DNA from: CBDFKK01 sp965248815 | GTDB taxonomy: Bacteria > Pseudomonadota > Alphaproteobacteria > SMXP01 | DNA length: 64,000 nt | Reading direction: 5' to 3' | Assembly (NCBI GenBank): GCA_965248815.1 | Contig: CBDFKK010000006.1 | Location: 1 to 64,000 of the forward strand | In this document: piece by piece, positions 26,490-34,249 of the stretch | Numbering within the stretch: the stretch's first letter is position 1 | Layout: each line of letters opens with the position of its first letter | The notes under the pieces: generated by a model | The model's input: the letters and a program-made list of their open reading frames with translations, nothing else | Databases searched by the model: none | What the model was told of the DNA's origin: nothing | Position numbers and translations under genes: made by a program

Positions 26490-26704
26490 TTAGCCTCGCG
26501 TCGTCGCTACTTGTCTGCCCCCGCCTATCCACACGACTTCGACGGAACGGGAGTTGGCGCGGGTGGTCTTGATGTTCGCCAAGGGAGTGAAGGGTAGCCA
26601 GTCTGCTCCTTCGTTTTCGCATACGATCACCTGCCCCAGTCGCGTCCTGCACCAATCCCCCAGCATCCCAAAGTCAACATCTTCGGGGCCGTGGTAGTAA
26701 TGCG
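26490..26704 (-). pseudogene. Methyltransferase-like C-terminal fragment cut by IS-B
   Basis: 71 in-frame codons from the IS-B edge: YYHGPEDVDFGMLGDWCRTR, LGQVIVCENEGADWLPFTPL, then EVVWIGGG and a stop. The VIVCENEGADWLPF segment resembles the last strands of a Rossmann-type methyltransferase. It ends 15 nt before the start of the next fragment, as in a two-gene operon. The N-terminal part was removed where IS-B begins (26705). Confidence 0.45.
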
Positions 26705-27876
26705 TGGACTTGCCTCAGAAGAGTGGAGAGCACTTTCTAAGCTAAACGGAGGTGCACATGACAGGCAGGAACCGAGAATTTAGCGACGAGTTTAAGCGAG
26801 AGGCCGTTCGATTGAGCTATGAGAGCGGTCGAACGATTGATGAGATTGCGAAAGATCTTGGCGTCGGCAAATCGACGCTGTCGGCGTGGCGGCGGCGCTT
26901 TCGTGATGAGGATTTGGCCGCCGGCCCGCACGATGATCTTGAGAAAGAAAACACCCGCCTTCGGCGTGAGAATGAGATCCTTCGGCAGGAAAGGGACTTG
27001 TTAAAAAAAGCGACCGCCTTGTTCACCAAGGAGCCAAGTCGATGAAGTTTCAACTGATCGACGCGAGCAAGGCGTTTGTTTCTGTTCAGCGCGCCTGCTG
27101 TCTGCTTGGCGTCAGCCAGAGCGGTTATTACGGGTGGAAGGATCGCCCGGCGAGCCGCCGTCAGCGCGAGGACATGATCCTGCTCGCCCATATTCGAAAC
27201 GCGTTCGCCTTGTCGAACGAGACCTATGGCAGCCCGCGCATGACACGCGATTTACAAGATGAGGGATTTGAAGTTGGCCGTCGTCGTGTTGCCCGGTTGA
27301 TGCGCGAGAATGGCCTGCAGGCAAGGCGCAAGCGGCGTTTCCGGCGCACGACTGATAGCTGTCACGCTTGGCCGATCGCGCCCAACCATCTTGGCGGCGA
27401 CTTTAATGCCGACAAACCCAATCAAAAATGGGCTGTTGATATCAGTTATATATGGACAACCGAAGGCTGGCTCTATCTCGCTGTCGTGATGGACTTATTC
27501 TCCCGGTGGATTGTCGGCTGGGCTGTCAGCGATCGGTTGAAGCGGGACTTGGCGCTTGAAGCCCTGCGCCGGGCTGTGGCTTTGCGGCGCCCGCCGCCGG
27601 GACTGATCCATCACTCTGATCGCGGCTCGCAATATTGCTCTATTGAGTATCGCGCTGCCCTGAAGAAAATCGGCGCCGTTGTGTCCATGTCCGGCAAAGG
27701 GAACTGTTACGACAATGCCGTCGTGGAAACTTTCTTCAAAACCATCAAATCAGAACTTGTCTGGCGAACGGTCTTCCAAACGCGCGCCCAGGCTGAAACA
27801 GAAATCGCTCAATACATTGACGGTTTTTATAACCCCGTCAGACGACATTCAGCATGCAACTATCAAAGCCCGATCC
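26705..27876 (+). mobile_element. IS-B copy 3, right end missing
   Basis: Left repeat TGGACTTGCC at 26705. The sequence follows the other copies until GATCC at 27876, then jumps to a different transposase remnant. The last 55 bp, including the right terminal repeat, are lost, so this copy cannot move by itself. Confidence 0.88.
26752..27045 (+). CDS. IS-B OrfA
   Basis: 97-aa OrfA identical to those at 2341 and 8548; intact including the slippery run. Confidence 0.88.
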   Translation: MHMTGRNREFSDEFKREAVRLSYESGRTIDEIAKDLGVGKSTLSAWRRRFRDEDLAAGPHDDLEKENTRLRRENEILRQERDLLKKATALFTKEPSR

Positions 27877-27911
27877 GCTACGCCAACTTCCATTGCCGGG
27901 GTAACTTTTAG
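27042..27911 (+). CDS. IS-B OrfB with foreign C-terminus
   Basis: DDE transposase identical to the other copies up to NYQSPI, then 11 foreign residues (RYANFHCRGNF) because the reading frame continues into the neighbouring remnant. The catalytic core is whole, so the protein could still act on other IS-B copies. Confidence 0.82.
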   Translation: MKFQLIDASKAFVSVQRACCLLGVSQSGYYGWKDRPASRRQREDMILLAHIRNAFALSNETYGSPRMTRDLQDEGFEVGRRRVARLMRENGLQARRKRRFRRTTDSCHAWPIAPNHLGGDFNADKPNQKWAVDISYIWTTEGWLYLAVVMDLFSRWIVGWAVSDRLKRDLALEALRRAVALRRPPPGLIHHSDRGSQYCSIEYRAALKKIGAVVSMSGKGNCYDNAVVETFFKTIKSELVWRTVFQTRAQAETEIAQYIDGFYNPVRRHSACNYQSPIRYANFHCRGNF

Positions 27912-28005
27912 CGTCGTGTGGATACGAACGAAGTTGTAGTAGGTCGCGAACAGCGCAACCGAGTGCGCATGGTTCTCCACCTTCTTTGAGAATGCATTTT
28001 GCATT
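27877..28005 (-). pseudogene. Transposase C-terminal remnant (IS1-like type)
   Basis: On the minus strand the frame reads NAFSKKVENHAHSVALFATY then YNFVRIHTTLKVTPAMEVGV. The YNF-RIH--L--TPAMEAG ending is typical of a transposase group common in Rhizobiales. Only about 40 residues survive, ending at the IS-B junction. Confidence 0.55.
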
Positions 28006-28049
28006 ACGTTCAACCTTTTTCTGTTGAAACGTGGTGCAAAAGGCATTCT
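27989..28049. repeat. Long imperfect inverted repeat
   Basis: Arms 27989-28014 and 28023-28049 pair over about 26 bp with a few mismatches (AGAATGC-TTTTGCA--ACGTT-CAAC). The loop is CTTTTTCT. It ends 10 bp before the start of an RHH-type DNA-binding gene. It could be that gene's operator, a relaxosome/oriT hairpin or a decayed element end. Confidence 0.55.
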
Positions 28050-28059
28050 ATTTTTAGGT

Positions 28060-28260
28060 ATGACAAAGGAACGCGTCCTCCAAATTCGCATCACAGATGA
28101 TGAGAAAGCAGGATTTACGGCTGCCGCCGAGTTAGCTGGCATCCCGTTATCGTCTTGGGTTCGAGAACGACTCCGACTTGCCGCTATCCGAGATTTGGAA
28201 AGCGCAGGCCAGAAGATTCCATTTGTGAAACAGATACCCATAGGACATTCAGATGTCTGA
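28060..28260 (+). CDS. Ribbon-helix-helix protein (CopG/MobC-like)
   Basis: 66 aa: MTKERVLQIRITDDEKAGFT forms the DNA-contacting strand and first helix, AAAELAGIPLSSWVRERLRL the turn and second helix. Such small RHH proteins act as dimeric repressors or relaxosome accessory factors. A TTGAAA (28024) and a TCTATT-like -10 lie directly upstream, leaving almost no leader. It may autoregulate through the inverted repeat. No toxin or relaxase gene follows; IS-A begins at 28311 after a short spacer. Confidence 0.6.
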   Translation: MTKERVLQIRITDDEKAGFTAAAELAGIPLSSWVRERLRLAAIRDLESAGQKIPFVKQIPIGHSDV

Positions 28261-28397
28261 CACACAGAGCCAAATCGCCTTCGAGCAATCGGGCCTTGGC
28301 AGCATACTTCTGTCTGACATCAGCGCCTGTGGGACAGATGGAGTTGATTGTGTAACGGAGGATTTCTGGCTCATCGTCGTGACCGAAGGGAACGCAG

Positions 28398-28772
28398 ATG
28401 AGCCAGAAATCCATGAGTTTGAAGGACGGCGCCGAGACGGCGGTACGGGACATCCGGCGCAAGACGCGCAAGCAATATTCAGCTGAAGAGAAGATCCGGA
28501 TTGTGCTCTCGGGCCTGCGCGGCGAGGACAGCATCGCCGAGCTGTGCCGTCGGGAAGGGATCGCCGAGAGCCTCTACTACAGCTGGTCGAAGGAGTTCCT
28601 GGAAGCCGGCAAGAAGCGGCTTTCGGGGGATACCGCCCGCCAGGCGTCCTCGGGCGAGGTCAAGGACCTGCGCCGCGAGAGGCATGACCTCAAGGAAGCG
28701 CTTGCCGAACAGGTGCTGGAGAACCGGCTGCTTAAAAAAAGCATGATCGGGGATGGGGGAGACGGCGCATGA
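28398..28772 (+). CDS. IS-A OrfA
   Basis: 124 aa, starting MSQKSM instead of MIQKSM; otherwise identical to the reference OrfA at 22493. ATGA overlap with OrfB. Confidence 0.9.
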   Translation: MSQKSMSLKDGAETAVRDIRRKTRKQYSAEEKIRIVLSGLRGEDSIAELCRREGIAESLYYSWSKEFLEAGKKRLSGDTARQASSGEVKDLRRERHDLKEALAEQVLENRLLKKSMIGDGGDGA

Positions 28773-29749
28773 GATACCCCGCATCGGAGAAGCTCGAGAT
28801 CATCCGCCTAGTCGAGCGATCCCATCTCCCGGTGCTGCGGACGCTGGACAAGCTCGGCATCCCGGCAACGACGTTTTACCGATGGTACGACCGGTATTTG
28901 CGTGGTGGCGTACAAGCATTGGAAGACCGGTCTCCCAAGCCAAAACGCGTGTGGAACCGCATCCCCGATGATATTCGAGAGCGGATCGTCGATATGGCTC
29001 TTCAGGAACCGGAACTGAGCCCGCGCGAGTTGGCAGTGCGGTTCACTGATACGCAAAGCTATTTTGTATCCGAAGCTTCAGTGTATCGCCTGCTCAAAGC
29101 TCTTGATCTGATTACCAGCCCGGCCTTCGTGGTCATCAAGGCTGCCAATGAGTTCCGCGACAAGACCACGGCGCCAAACCAGATGTGGCAGACGGACTTC
29201 ACCTATTTGAAGGTGATTGGTTGGGGCTGGTTTTACCTGTCGACGATTCTTGATGACTTCTCGCGCTACATCATTGCGTGGAAGCTCTGCACCACGATGA
29301 GAGCTGAAGACGTCACTGATACGTTGGAAATGGCTCTGGAGGCATCGGGTTGCGATCAGGCAAATGTCGCACACAAGCCGCGTCTGCTATCTGACAATGG
29401 TTCAAGTTATATTGCCGGCGATCTTGCTGACTGGATGGATGATCAAGGCATGAAGCATGTACGCGGTGCGCCTTATCATCCGCAGACGCAAGGCAAAATT
29501 GAGCGTTGGCATCAGACGCTCAAGAACCGCATCTTGCTGCAAAACTATTACCTACCTGGCGATCTTGAAGCGCAGATCGATGAGTTCGTGGGTCACTACA
29601 ATCACCAGCACTATCACGAGAGTCTGCAAAACCTCACGCCCGCAGATGTTTACTTTGGGCGCGGCCAAACCATTCTATTGCAAAGAGAAAGGATCAAGCG
29701 AAAAACGATCGAGCATCGGCGCTTGCAACACAGCAAAGCCGCTGCTTAA
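28769..29749 (+). CDS. IS-A OrfB transposase
   Basis: 326 aa, intact, DDE core complete. It differs from the copy at 22864 in a few residues (GMKHVRG, RILLQNYY, HYNHQHYHES) and in blocks of synonymous changes at about 29180-29240, again suggesting gene conversion among IS-A lineages. Confidence 0.9.
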   Translation: MRYPASEKLEIIRLVERSHLPVLRTLDKLGIPATTFYRWYDRYLRGGVQALEDRSPKPKRVWNRIPDDIRERIVDMALQEPELSPRELAVRFTDTQSYFVSEASVYRLLKALDLITSPAFVVIKAANEFRDKTTAPNQMWQTDFTYLKVIGWGWFYLSTILDDFSRYIIAWKLCTTMRAEDVTDTLEMALEASGCDQANVAHKPRLLSDNGSSYIAGDLADWMDDQGMKHVRGAPYHPQTQGKIERWHQTLKNRILLQNYYLPGDLEAQIDEFVGHYNHQHYHESLQNLTPADVYFGRGQTILLQRERIKRKTIEHRRLQHSKAAA

Positions 29750-29838
29750 ACTGATACAATAGATGAGCCAGATACTCAGAGGTGGTTCGGTTTGTTTGAA
29801 CAACTTTCGGACTGCGGATAAGTGGATTTCAGCCCCTG

Positions 29839-30669
29839 TTATGCCGCGACCGGGATTGGTTGCAGCACGTTGAAGTAAGCCTGATCGGGTGTCTGGCGGT
29901 CAAGCGATGAATGCGGTCTCTTGGTGTTATAAAAGACCAAATATTTGCCGAGGGCGGCTCGGGCTTGTGGAACATTGCCATAGGCATGCAGATAGACCTC
30001 CTCGTATTTGACCGTGCGCCACAGCCGTTCAACAAAGACATTGTCCCGCCACGCTCCCTTGCCATCCATGCTGATGGCGATTTCAGCATCCTTCAGGATT
30101 TGTGTGAAAGCGATGGAGGTAAACTGCGAGCCCTGATCGGTGTTGAAGATGTCCGGCTTACCGTAACGGGCCAGTGCTTCTTCAACGGCTTCAATGCAAA
30201 AGTCTGCTTCCAGTGTGATAGAGAGCCGCCAGGACAGGACACGCCGGCTGAACCAGTCAACCACTGCGGCCAGATAAACAAAGCCCCGTGCCATTGGAAT
30301 GTAGGTGATATCCATCGCCCAGACCTGATTGGGTTGGGTGACCGGCAGCTTACGCAACAGATAGGGATAGATTTTGTGGCCCGGTGCAGGCTTGGACGTG
30401 TTCGGGCGGCGATAAATAGCCTCAAGCCCCATACGCTTCATCAGTGTTGTGACGTGCAGGCGGCCAACCTTGTATCCTTCACCAAGCAATAGTCCCTGCA
30501 GCATCCTGCTGCCTGCAAAGGGATAGTCGAGATGCAATTCATCAATCCGGCGCATCAGTGCCAGATCACCGACCGATACGGGACGGGGCTGATAATAGAC
30601 GCTGCCCCGGCTGATCTTGAGCGCCTTGGCCTGACGGCTGAGCGAGAGTTTATGTTTGCGGTCGATCAT
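29839..30669 (-). CDS. IS-C OrfB transposase
   Basis: 276-aa IS3-family transposase: HTH_21 segment (YPFAGSRMLQGLLLGEGYKV) and rve core with Asp in VWAMDITYIPM, Asp in FNTDQGSQFTS and Glu in NVFVERLWRTVKYEEV, followed by YNTKRPHSSLDRQTPDQAY. Overlaps OrfA by 4 nt. Intact. Its sequence type differs clearly from IS-A and IS-B. Confidence 0.92.
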   Translation of the reverse strand: MIDRKHKLSLSRQAKALKISRGSVYYQPRPVSVGDLALMRRIDELHLDYPFAGSRMLQGLLLGEGYKVGRLHVTTLMKRMGLEAIYRRPNTSKPAPGHKIYPYLLRKLPVTQPNQVWAMDITYIPMARGFVYLAAVVDWFSRRVLSWRLSITLEADFCIEAVEEALARYGKPDIFNTDQGSQFTSIAFTQILKDAEIAISMDGKGAWRDNVFVERLWRTVKYEEVYLHAYGNVPQARAALGKYLVFYNTKRPHSSLDRQTPDQAYFNVLQPIPVAA

Positions 30670-30977
30670 TTTCTTGCGCTCGGCAATCCCGCCTTGGTGA
30701 GCGCATCGCCTAAAAAATCATTCTCAAGCGTCAGCTCCCCAATCTTGGCATGGAGCCTCTTCACATCAACACGGGGTGCAGGCAGCGGTGATTTACCCTC
30801 CCGCCCAAAAACACCCGCTGCACCCTCAAGGAGCTGATCTTTCCATTGCTTGATCTGGTTAGGATGAACATCAAACTGCTGAGCGAGTTCTCCCAATGTC
30901 TGCTCACCGCGAACGGCCGCAAGGGCCACCTTCGACTTGAACGCAGGTGTATGATTGCGACGTGGTCGTCTTGCCAT
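30666..30977 (-). CDS. IS-C OrfA
   Basis: 103 aa from MARRPRRNHTPAFKSKVALA. HTH (GEQTLGELAQQFDVHPNQIK) and coiled-coil end (LHAKIGELTLENDFLGDALT). A TTTTTTA run near the end could be the -1 frameshift site. Start chosen at the ATG just inside the element with AGGAGATCC upstream. Confidence 0.88.
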   Translation of the reverse strand: MARRPRRNHTPAFKSKVALAAVRGEQTLGELAQQFDVHPNQIKQWKDQLLEGAAGVFGREGKSPLPAPRVDVKRLHAKIGELTLENDFLGDALTKAGLPSARK

Positions 30978-31126
30978 AGTGGATCTCCTGTTGCCGGCGA
31001 TCATGCCGCCTACAGGCCAAAATTCCACTTATCTCAACTGTGCAGATTTCCCGAGCCACCTCTCTCCGCTAGCTCAAATCAAAATCTGTTCCAATTTATC
31101 TGATGACGGACAGGGCTTCGGTAATC

Positions 31127-31540
31127 ATGAAAAAGATATTTCTATTTTTGTGTTTGTCTCTGGCATTCACTGCTTGTGATTCAGAATTTGTGCCACCTAC
31201 TTTTCATTATAAAGCTGAATTTGATCCAACCAAAGTGAATGCTGTTGAAACCTTCGTGAAAGAAATTTCGAAGAAATGGGAACTAAGGGTATTTGAAAAA
31301 GATAGGAACAGTATGAAACGCCTGACGCAAGGCTATGAGGCTTTTTATATCGCTCTTTATCTAAATGATAATGCTATTTTTGACATAACCAACGTTGGTG
31401 TTGGTACACGGCTTGAAATGGGGTTATTTGATTATGGAGATATACCTGTCAGCGAACTAAAAAAGTTAGGGGATGAAGTCAGAAACGGTCTCAAGGAGCA
31501 GCTACAGATTGAGTTTGAAGTTGTGACGAAACCCCGATGA
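31127..31540 (+). CDS. Hypothetical lipoprotein
   Basis: 137 aa with a lipoprotein signal (MKKIFLFLCLSLAFTAC; lipidated Cys 17). The mature part is mixed alpha/beta with no recognised family. It begins only 15 bp after the IS-A end, so its promoter is either supplied by the IS or lost. AT-richer than its neighbours, which hints at a different origin. The strand is opposite to the phage genes to its right. Confidence 0.65.
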   Translation: MKKIFLFLCLSLAFTACDSEFVPPTFHYKAEFDPTKVNAVETFVKEISKKWELRVFEKDRNSMKRLTQGYEAFYIALYLNDNAIFDITNVGVGTRLEMGLFDYGDIPVSELKKLGDEVRNGLKEQLQIEFEVVTKPR

Positions 31541-31855
31541 CGCAGCCAGGTTTTATGTAACCATGAGACTGCTTTCGATGGAAGGCCAATTTGGCGGGAG
31601 CTTCCAAGGAGATAATGTGAGCGTTGGACTTGACATCGATATCAGAGAAGCAGGCGGGCCTGTGCTCGACACCGGCGCCTATAGTCTTAATGCCCAGGCC
31701 CTCCCGATATAAATCCGGTTACAAATCGCGCCACCGCTGCGCAGCCATCTTTCGCGATTCCAGCCGAATTTTTTCGCACGCCTCTAGTCTGTCCTCATAC
31801 GAATACTCATCACACGAACTTTCTAAGTCGCGTCGGCCACTCAATATGCGTGCCG
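31541..31855. other. Gene-free stretch with degenerate remnants
   Basis: 315 bp without a supported gene. On minus, ending at about 31722, a frame without a proper start reads LSGRRDLESSCDEYSYEDRL and on to RWRDL, looking like the end of a small phage gene. A 17-codon frame MTDGTHIEWPTRLRKFV overlaps it. Both are probably decayed. Confidence 0.3.
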
Positions 31856-32008
31856 TCAGTCATTCGGATGCTTGGCCTTCAGGTGTTCCATGAACCCGAT
31901 GCGATCCACCTTCTTGCCGCAGTAAGGACAAGTCGGACGCTTGCGGTTTTTTGGACTTATAATCGGTTCCGGGCGCATGGGACGGTGGTAAAGTCGATTA
32001 CGAGGCAT
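31856..32008 (-). CDS. Small C2H2-type zinc-finger phage protein
   Basis: 50 aa starting MPRNRLYHRPMRPEPI; a single finger CPYCGKKVDRIGFMEHLKAK then HP (C-x2-C-x12-H-x4-H). A basic N-terminus suggests nucleic-acid binding. First of a series of leftward small genes. The start at 32008 gives a typical small-gene length; a longer frame upstream overlaps the next gene. Confidence 0.55.
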   Translation of the reverse strand: MPRNRLYHRPMRPEPIISPKNRKRPTCPYCGKKVDRIGFMEHLKAKHPND

Positions 32009-32018
32009 CGGGCAGAAC

Positions 32019-32321
32019 TCAAAAGTGTTCAGGCTCCTCTTGCGTGTAGCGCGGTGGCTCCAGTCCATAGTAATGCACGGGCTCGGGTCGGGTTCGCTCG
32101 CCCATCGCGCGAGCGACTTTCTCAGTCGTCGGCGTGATGCAGTAGACGGACGATGGCGAGTAGTACTGCGTAGTCACGGGTCCGTCTTCCGTGTGCGCGT
32201 CAAGGCGGAAGAATGATGCCCCAGCCAACTCCTGTTCGGTGACGAAACCTGCCAAACGACGATGGCCCATCAATTCGAGAGTGGCCCACTCTTCAAATCT
32301 CTCGTTCTCGTGGTCAGTCAT
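32019..32321 (-). CDS. Conserved phage protein of unknown function
   Basis: 100 aa: NERFEEWATLELMGHRRLAG, FVTEQELAGASFFRLDAH, YYSPSSVYCITPTTEKVARA. The WA--ELMGH--LAGFVTE and YCITPTTE blocks recur in small proteins of many temperate phages. Function unknown. It lies 10 nt upstream of the zinc-finger gene, probably in one operon. Confidence 0.6.
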   Translation of the reverse strand: MTDHENERFEEWATLELMGHRRLAGFVTEQELAGASFFRLDAHTEDGPVTTQYYSPSSVYCITPTTEKVARAMGERTRPEPVHYYGLEPPRYTQEEPEHF

Positions 32322-32360
32322 CTAAATCTTCCGTTTGTTAAAGGTGATTAATCCAGAACC

Positions 32361-32648
32361 TCATTGAGCGGTCACCGCCTGTTCCGCGCGTTTAATCAGC
32401 CGGGTGCGGTCACGGTATTTGCGCCAATGGCGCATGATCTGACGCAGCCGCTTTCGGGTGGCCAAGCTCAATTCAATTTCGCGTTTTGGTATGCGTTGCC
32501 ACTCTTTGAGCCGCAGACGGCCCGTCACCAATTGCGGTGTTACGAGGTGCACGTACTTCCGGCCTTCTTCGGCTAACACGAGCCGCAACCCCGTACCGAT
32601 GCGGGGTAATTCATCTACTAAATGAATTTGGTAGTAGTGCACGGTCAT
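32361..32648 (-). CDS. Hypothetical basic phage protein
   Basis: 95 aa, very basic C-terminal half (RKRLRQIMRHWRKYRDRTRL). No family recognised. Its start overlaps the stop of the next upstream gene by 4 nt (ATGA), so both are co-translated. Confidence 0.5.
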   Translation of the reverse strand: MTVHYYQIHLVDELPRIGTGLRLVLAEEGRKYVHLVTPQLVTGRLRLKEWQRIPKREIELSLATRKRLRQIMRHWRKYRDRTRLIKRAEQAVTAQ

Positions 32649-32953
32649 GCCGCCTCTCCATGTTCAGACGGCCCGTCGAGGATTTCACGGCCCCCGACGC
32701 GCCAGGTCATGAGGTGCCCGAGCGCGATCTTGAGGGCGTCCAACAAACCGTCCTTGGTGGCGAACTTCGACTGCGTCTGAAACACAACGTCGAGCAGCGC
32801 GAAAAACTTTCGGTGATGACCCGGATTCCGACGCTCAAGGAACTCCAGCAATCGCTGAGCCCGCGCGTAGTCTTCGTCTGACATGCCCCGGCCTTCTTCC
32901 AGGCAGAAGAAATTGGCCAGGTGACTTCGGAACGTCTTCCTAAGGTTGGTCAT
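32645..32953 (-). CDS. DUF1367-like phage protein
   Basis: 102 aa; RNPGHHRKFFALLDVVFQTQ and DGLLDALKIALGHLMTW match the pattern of DUF1367, a small family found in the recombination/early region of temperate phages. The exact role is unknown. The 270-bp space to the integrase gene (32954-33223) contains the tRNA-Ser fragment. Confidence 0.55.
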   Translation of the reverse strand: MTNLRKTFRSHLANFFCLEEGRGMSDEDYARAQRLLEFLERRNPGHHRKFFALLDVVFQTQSKFATKDGLLDALKIALGHLMTWRVGGREILDGPSEHGEAA

Positions 32954-33141
32954 TTTTCACACCCTTTGAGGGTTGGGTGGGGGCGTGAAGGGGGGAACGA
33001 CTCAGGAACGTGACTGGTAAAGAATTGGGACAACCGCACCCGTATGTTCACGTCACGTTGCGGGTTTTCTCGTCTCAACCGGTAAATCGGGATTTTAAGA
33101 GGGCGCTTGAAAACCGCAGGAAAGCTGCTAGTTTCCACGGT

Positions 33142-33185
33142 GGAGAGGTGGCCGAGTGGTTGATGGCGTTCCCCTGCTAAGGGAT
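33142..33185 (+). other. 5' half of a tRNA-Ser(GCT)
   Basis: 44 nt beginning GGAGAGGTGGCCGAGTGG: 5' acceptor strand, D-arm and anticodon arm with anticodon GCT (33176-33178). The sequence then leaves tRNA homology in the 3' side of the anticodon stem. There is no variable arm, T-arm or 3' acceptor. Its position 38 bp from the 3' end of the integrase gene makes it an attachment-site candidate with crossover in the anticodon arm. Confidence 0.7.
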
Positions 33186-33223
33186 TTTTCATCTTATCTA
33201 ACCCTCTGTATGCAAATCATTTT

Positions 33224-34249
33224 TCAAGCCGTGCGATTCTGACTGGTAAAGTTCTGGTCAAGTTGTCCGAAGTCCCAACCGTATCTCGCAAGCTCTGCGC
33301 CCATGCCCCTTGGCGCCAAATGCTCGTAGCGCGAAACCATCGAATCTGATCGCCATCCCCCCAAATGCTTCAACCGGCGCACGTCCAACGTGGCGCTGTA
33401 GAACCACGTCGCCCAGGTATGTCTAAGCGTGTGAGGCGTGCAGTCTTCGATAGCGGCCCGTTGACAGGCACTCGCGAAGGCATGTCTAATCTGTCCGCCC
33501 TGGTTGAAGCGCTCGCTGTAGGACTCATTTTGGGGCGTGAGGAAGATTCTATCGGCGCGCTGGGGATGCACAGCGAGAGTCGCGACAACACGGCTTGGCA
33601 ATTCGATCTTGCGCGGATATCCCGACTTGGTTTGCCAAATATGCGCCTCGCCTTTGATTAGATCGATGTCATCCCATTTCAGGCGCAGAAGTTCCGACAT
33701 GCGCAATTCCGTGCCCAGCAATGTCACGATCATCGGATTCAAGTGCTCGCCGGCGGCGTCATGCAGACTTTCGGCCTCATAGGGTTCAAGCCAGCGCAAT
33801 TTGCCTCGTGCTTGTTTGGGCCGCTTGATCGGAAAATAGTTGAACAGCCGGTTGCGGGATGCGCGAGACAGAACGGCGGCGACGGGCGTATAGAATTGAC
33901 GGTTTATGGTGCTTGGGGAAGCGTTCGGGTAGCACTCAGCCGCCTTATTATCGATCATGTCCTGATCAATCTCATGAAGCTTCACATAGGCAAAGACTTC
34001 CAAAACCGGCCCCATAAAGCGGGCTTCCCCGCCAGCCTTGACATAGCTTAGGGCCACTTCTGCGAATGTCGCAACGGCTTGGGAACCATAGATACTACGT
34101 TGCTCGATTTCGTATTCGAGGTGGATGCGTTCGGCTTCCGCCGCGGCTTTGCGCACAAGGCCCGTGCTTCGCTTAATACGCTCGCCTCGGTGCGTGCCCG
34201 TGATGTACCAGTATTTTGAACCTTCTCTTTTGACGAGCTTGAGCGGCAT
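33224..34249 (-). CDS. int: Tyrosine integrase (phage lysogeny module)
   Basis: 341-aa site-specific recombinase. The N-terminal arm-binding and core-binding parts are followed by a catalytic domain with Arg I in GTELRMSELLRLKW, Lys in TKSGYPRKIELP, HxxR as TPHTLRHTWATWF, Trp in HLGGW (replacing the usual second His, as in many integrases) and the nucleophile Tyr in SMVSRYEHLAP. All catalytic residues are present. Next to it are a tRNA-Ser half and an excisionase-like gene, the normal int-xis-att set. Confidence 0.93.
   Translation of the reverse strand: MPLKLVKREGSKYWYITGTHRGERIKRSTGLVRKAAAEAERIHLEYEIEQRSIYGSQAVATFAEVALSYVKAGGEARFMGPVLEVFAYVKLHEIDQDMIDNKAAECYPNASPSTINRQFYTPVAAVLSRASRNRLFNYFPIKRPKQARGKLRWLEPYEAESLHDAAGEHLNPMIVTLLGTELRMSELLRLKWDDIDLIKGEAHIWQTKSGYPRKIELPSRVVATLAVHPQRADRIFLTPQNESYSERFNQGGQIRHAFASACQRAAIEDCTPHTLRHTWATWFYSATLDVRRLKHLGGWRSDSMVSRYEHLAPRGMGAELARYGWDFGQLDQNFTSQNRTA

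Larger units (their letters stand above)
29778..31063 (-). mobile_element. IS-C (IS3 family, 1,286 bp) inside IS-A
   Basis: Terminal inverted repeats AGAGGTGGTTCGG (left) and AGAGGTGGCTCGG (right, read inward). A 3-bp target duplication CTC lies at 29775-29777 and 31064-31066. Excising the element and one CTC restores the IS-A sequence ATACTCCGCT. This is the only insertion in the window with an intact target duplication, hence probably the youngest. Confidence 0.92.
28311..31112 (+). mobile_element. IS-A, complete but split by IS-C
   Basis: Left end TGTCTGACATCAG at 28311, right end at 31112. Removing the nested IS-C (1,286 bp) and one 3-bp duplication leaves exactly 1,513 bp, the length of the reference copy. 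Both frames are upstream of the insertion and stay intact. The outer flanks (TTC and GGG) are not duplicated. Confidence 0.92.

Noticed and set aside
32950..33192. 80-aa minus-strand frame between gene 32645 and the integrase
   Set aside because: It is the complement of the tRNA-Ser fragment plus flanks; no ribosome-binding site or family pattern.
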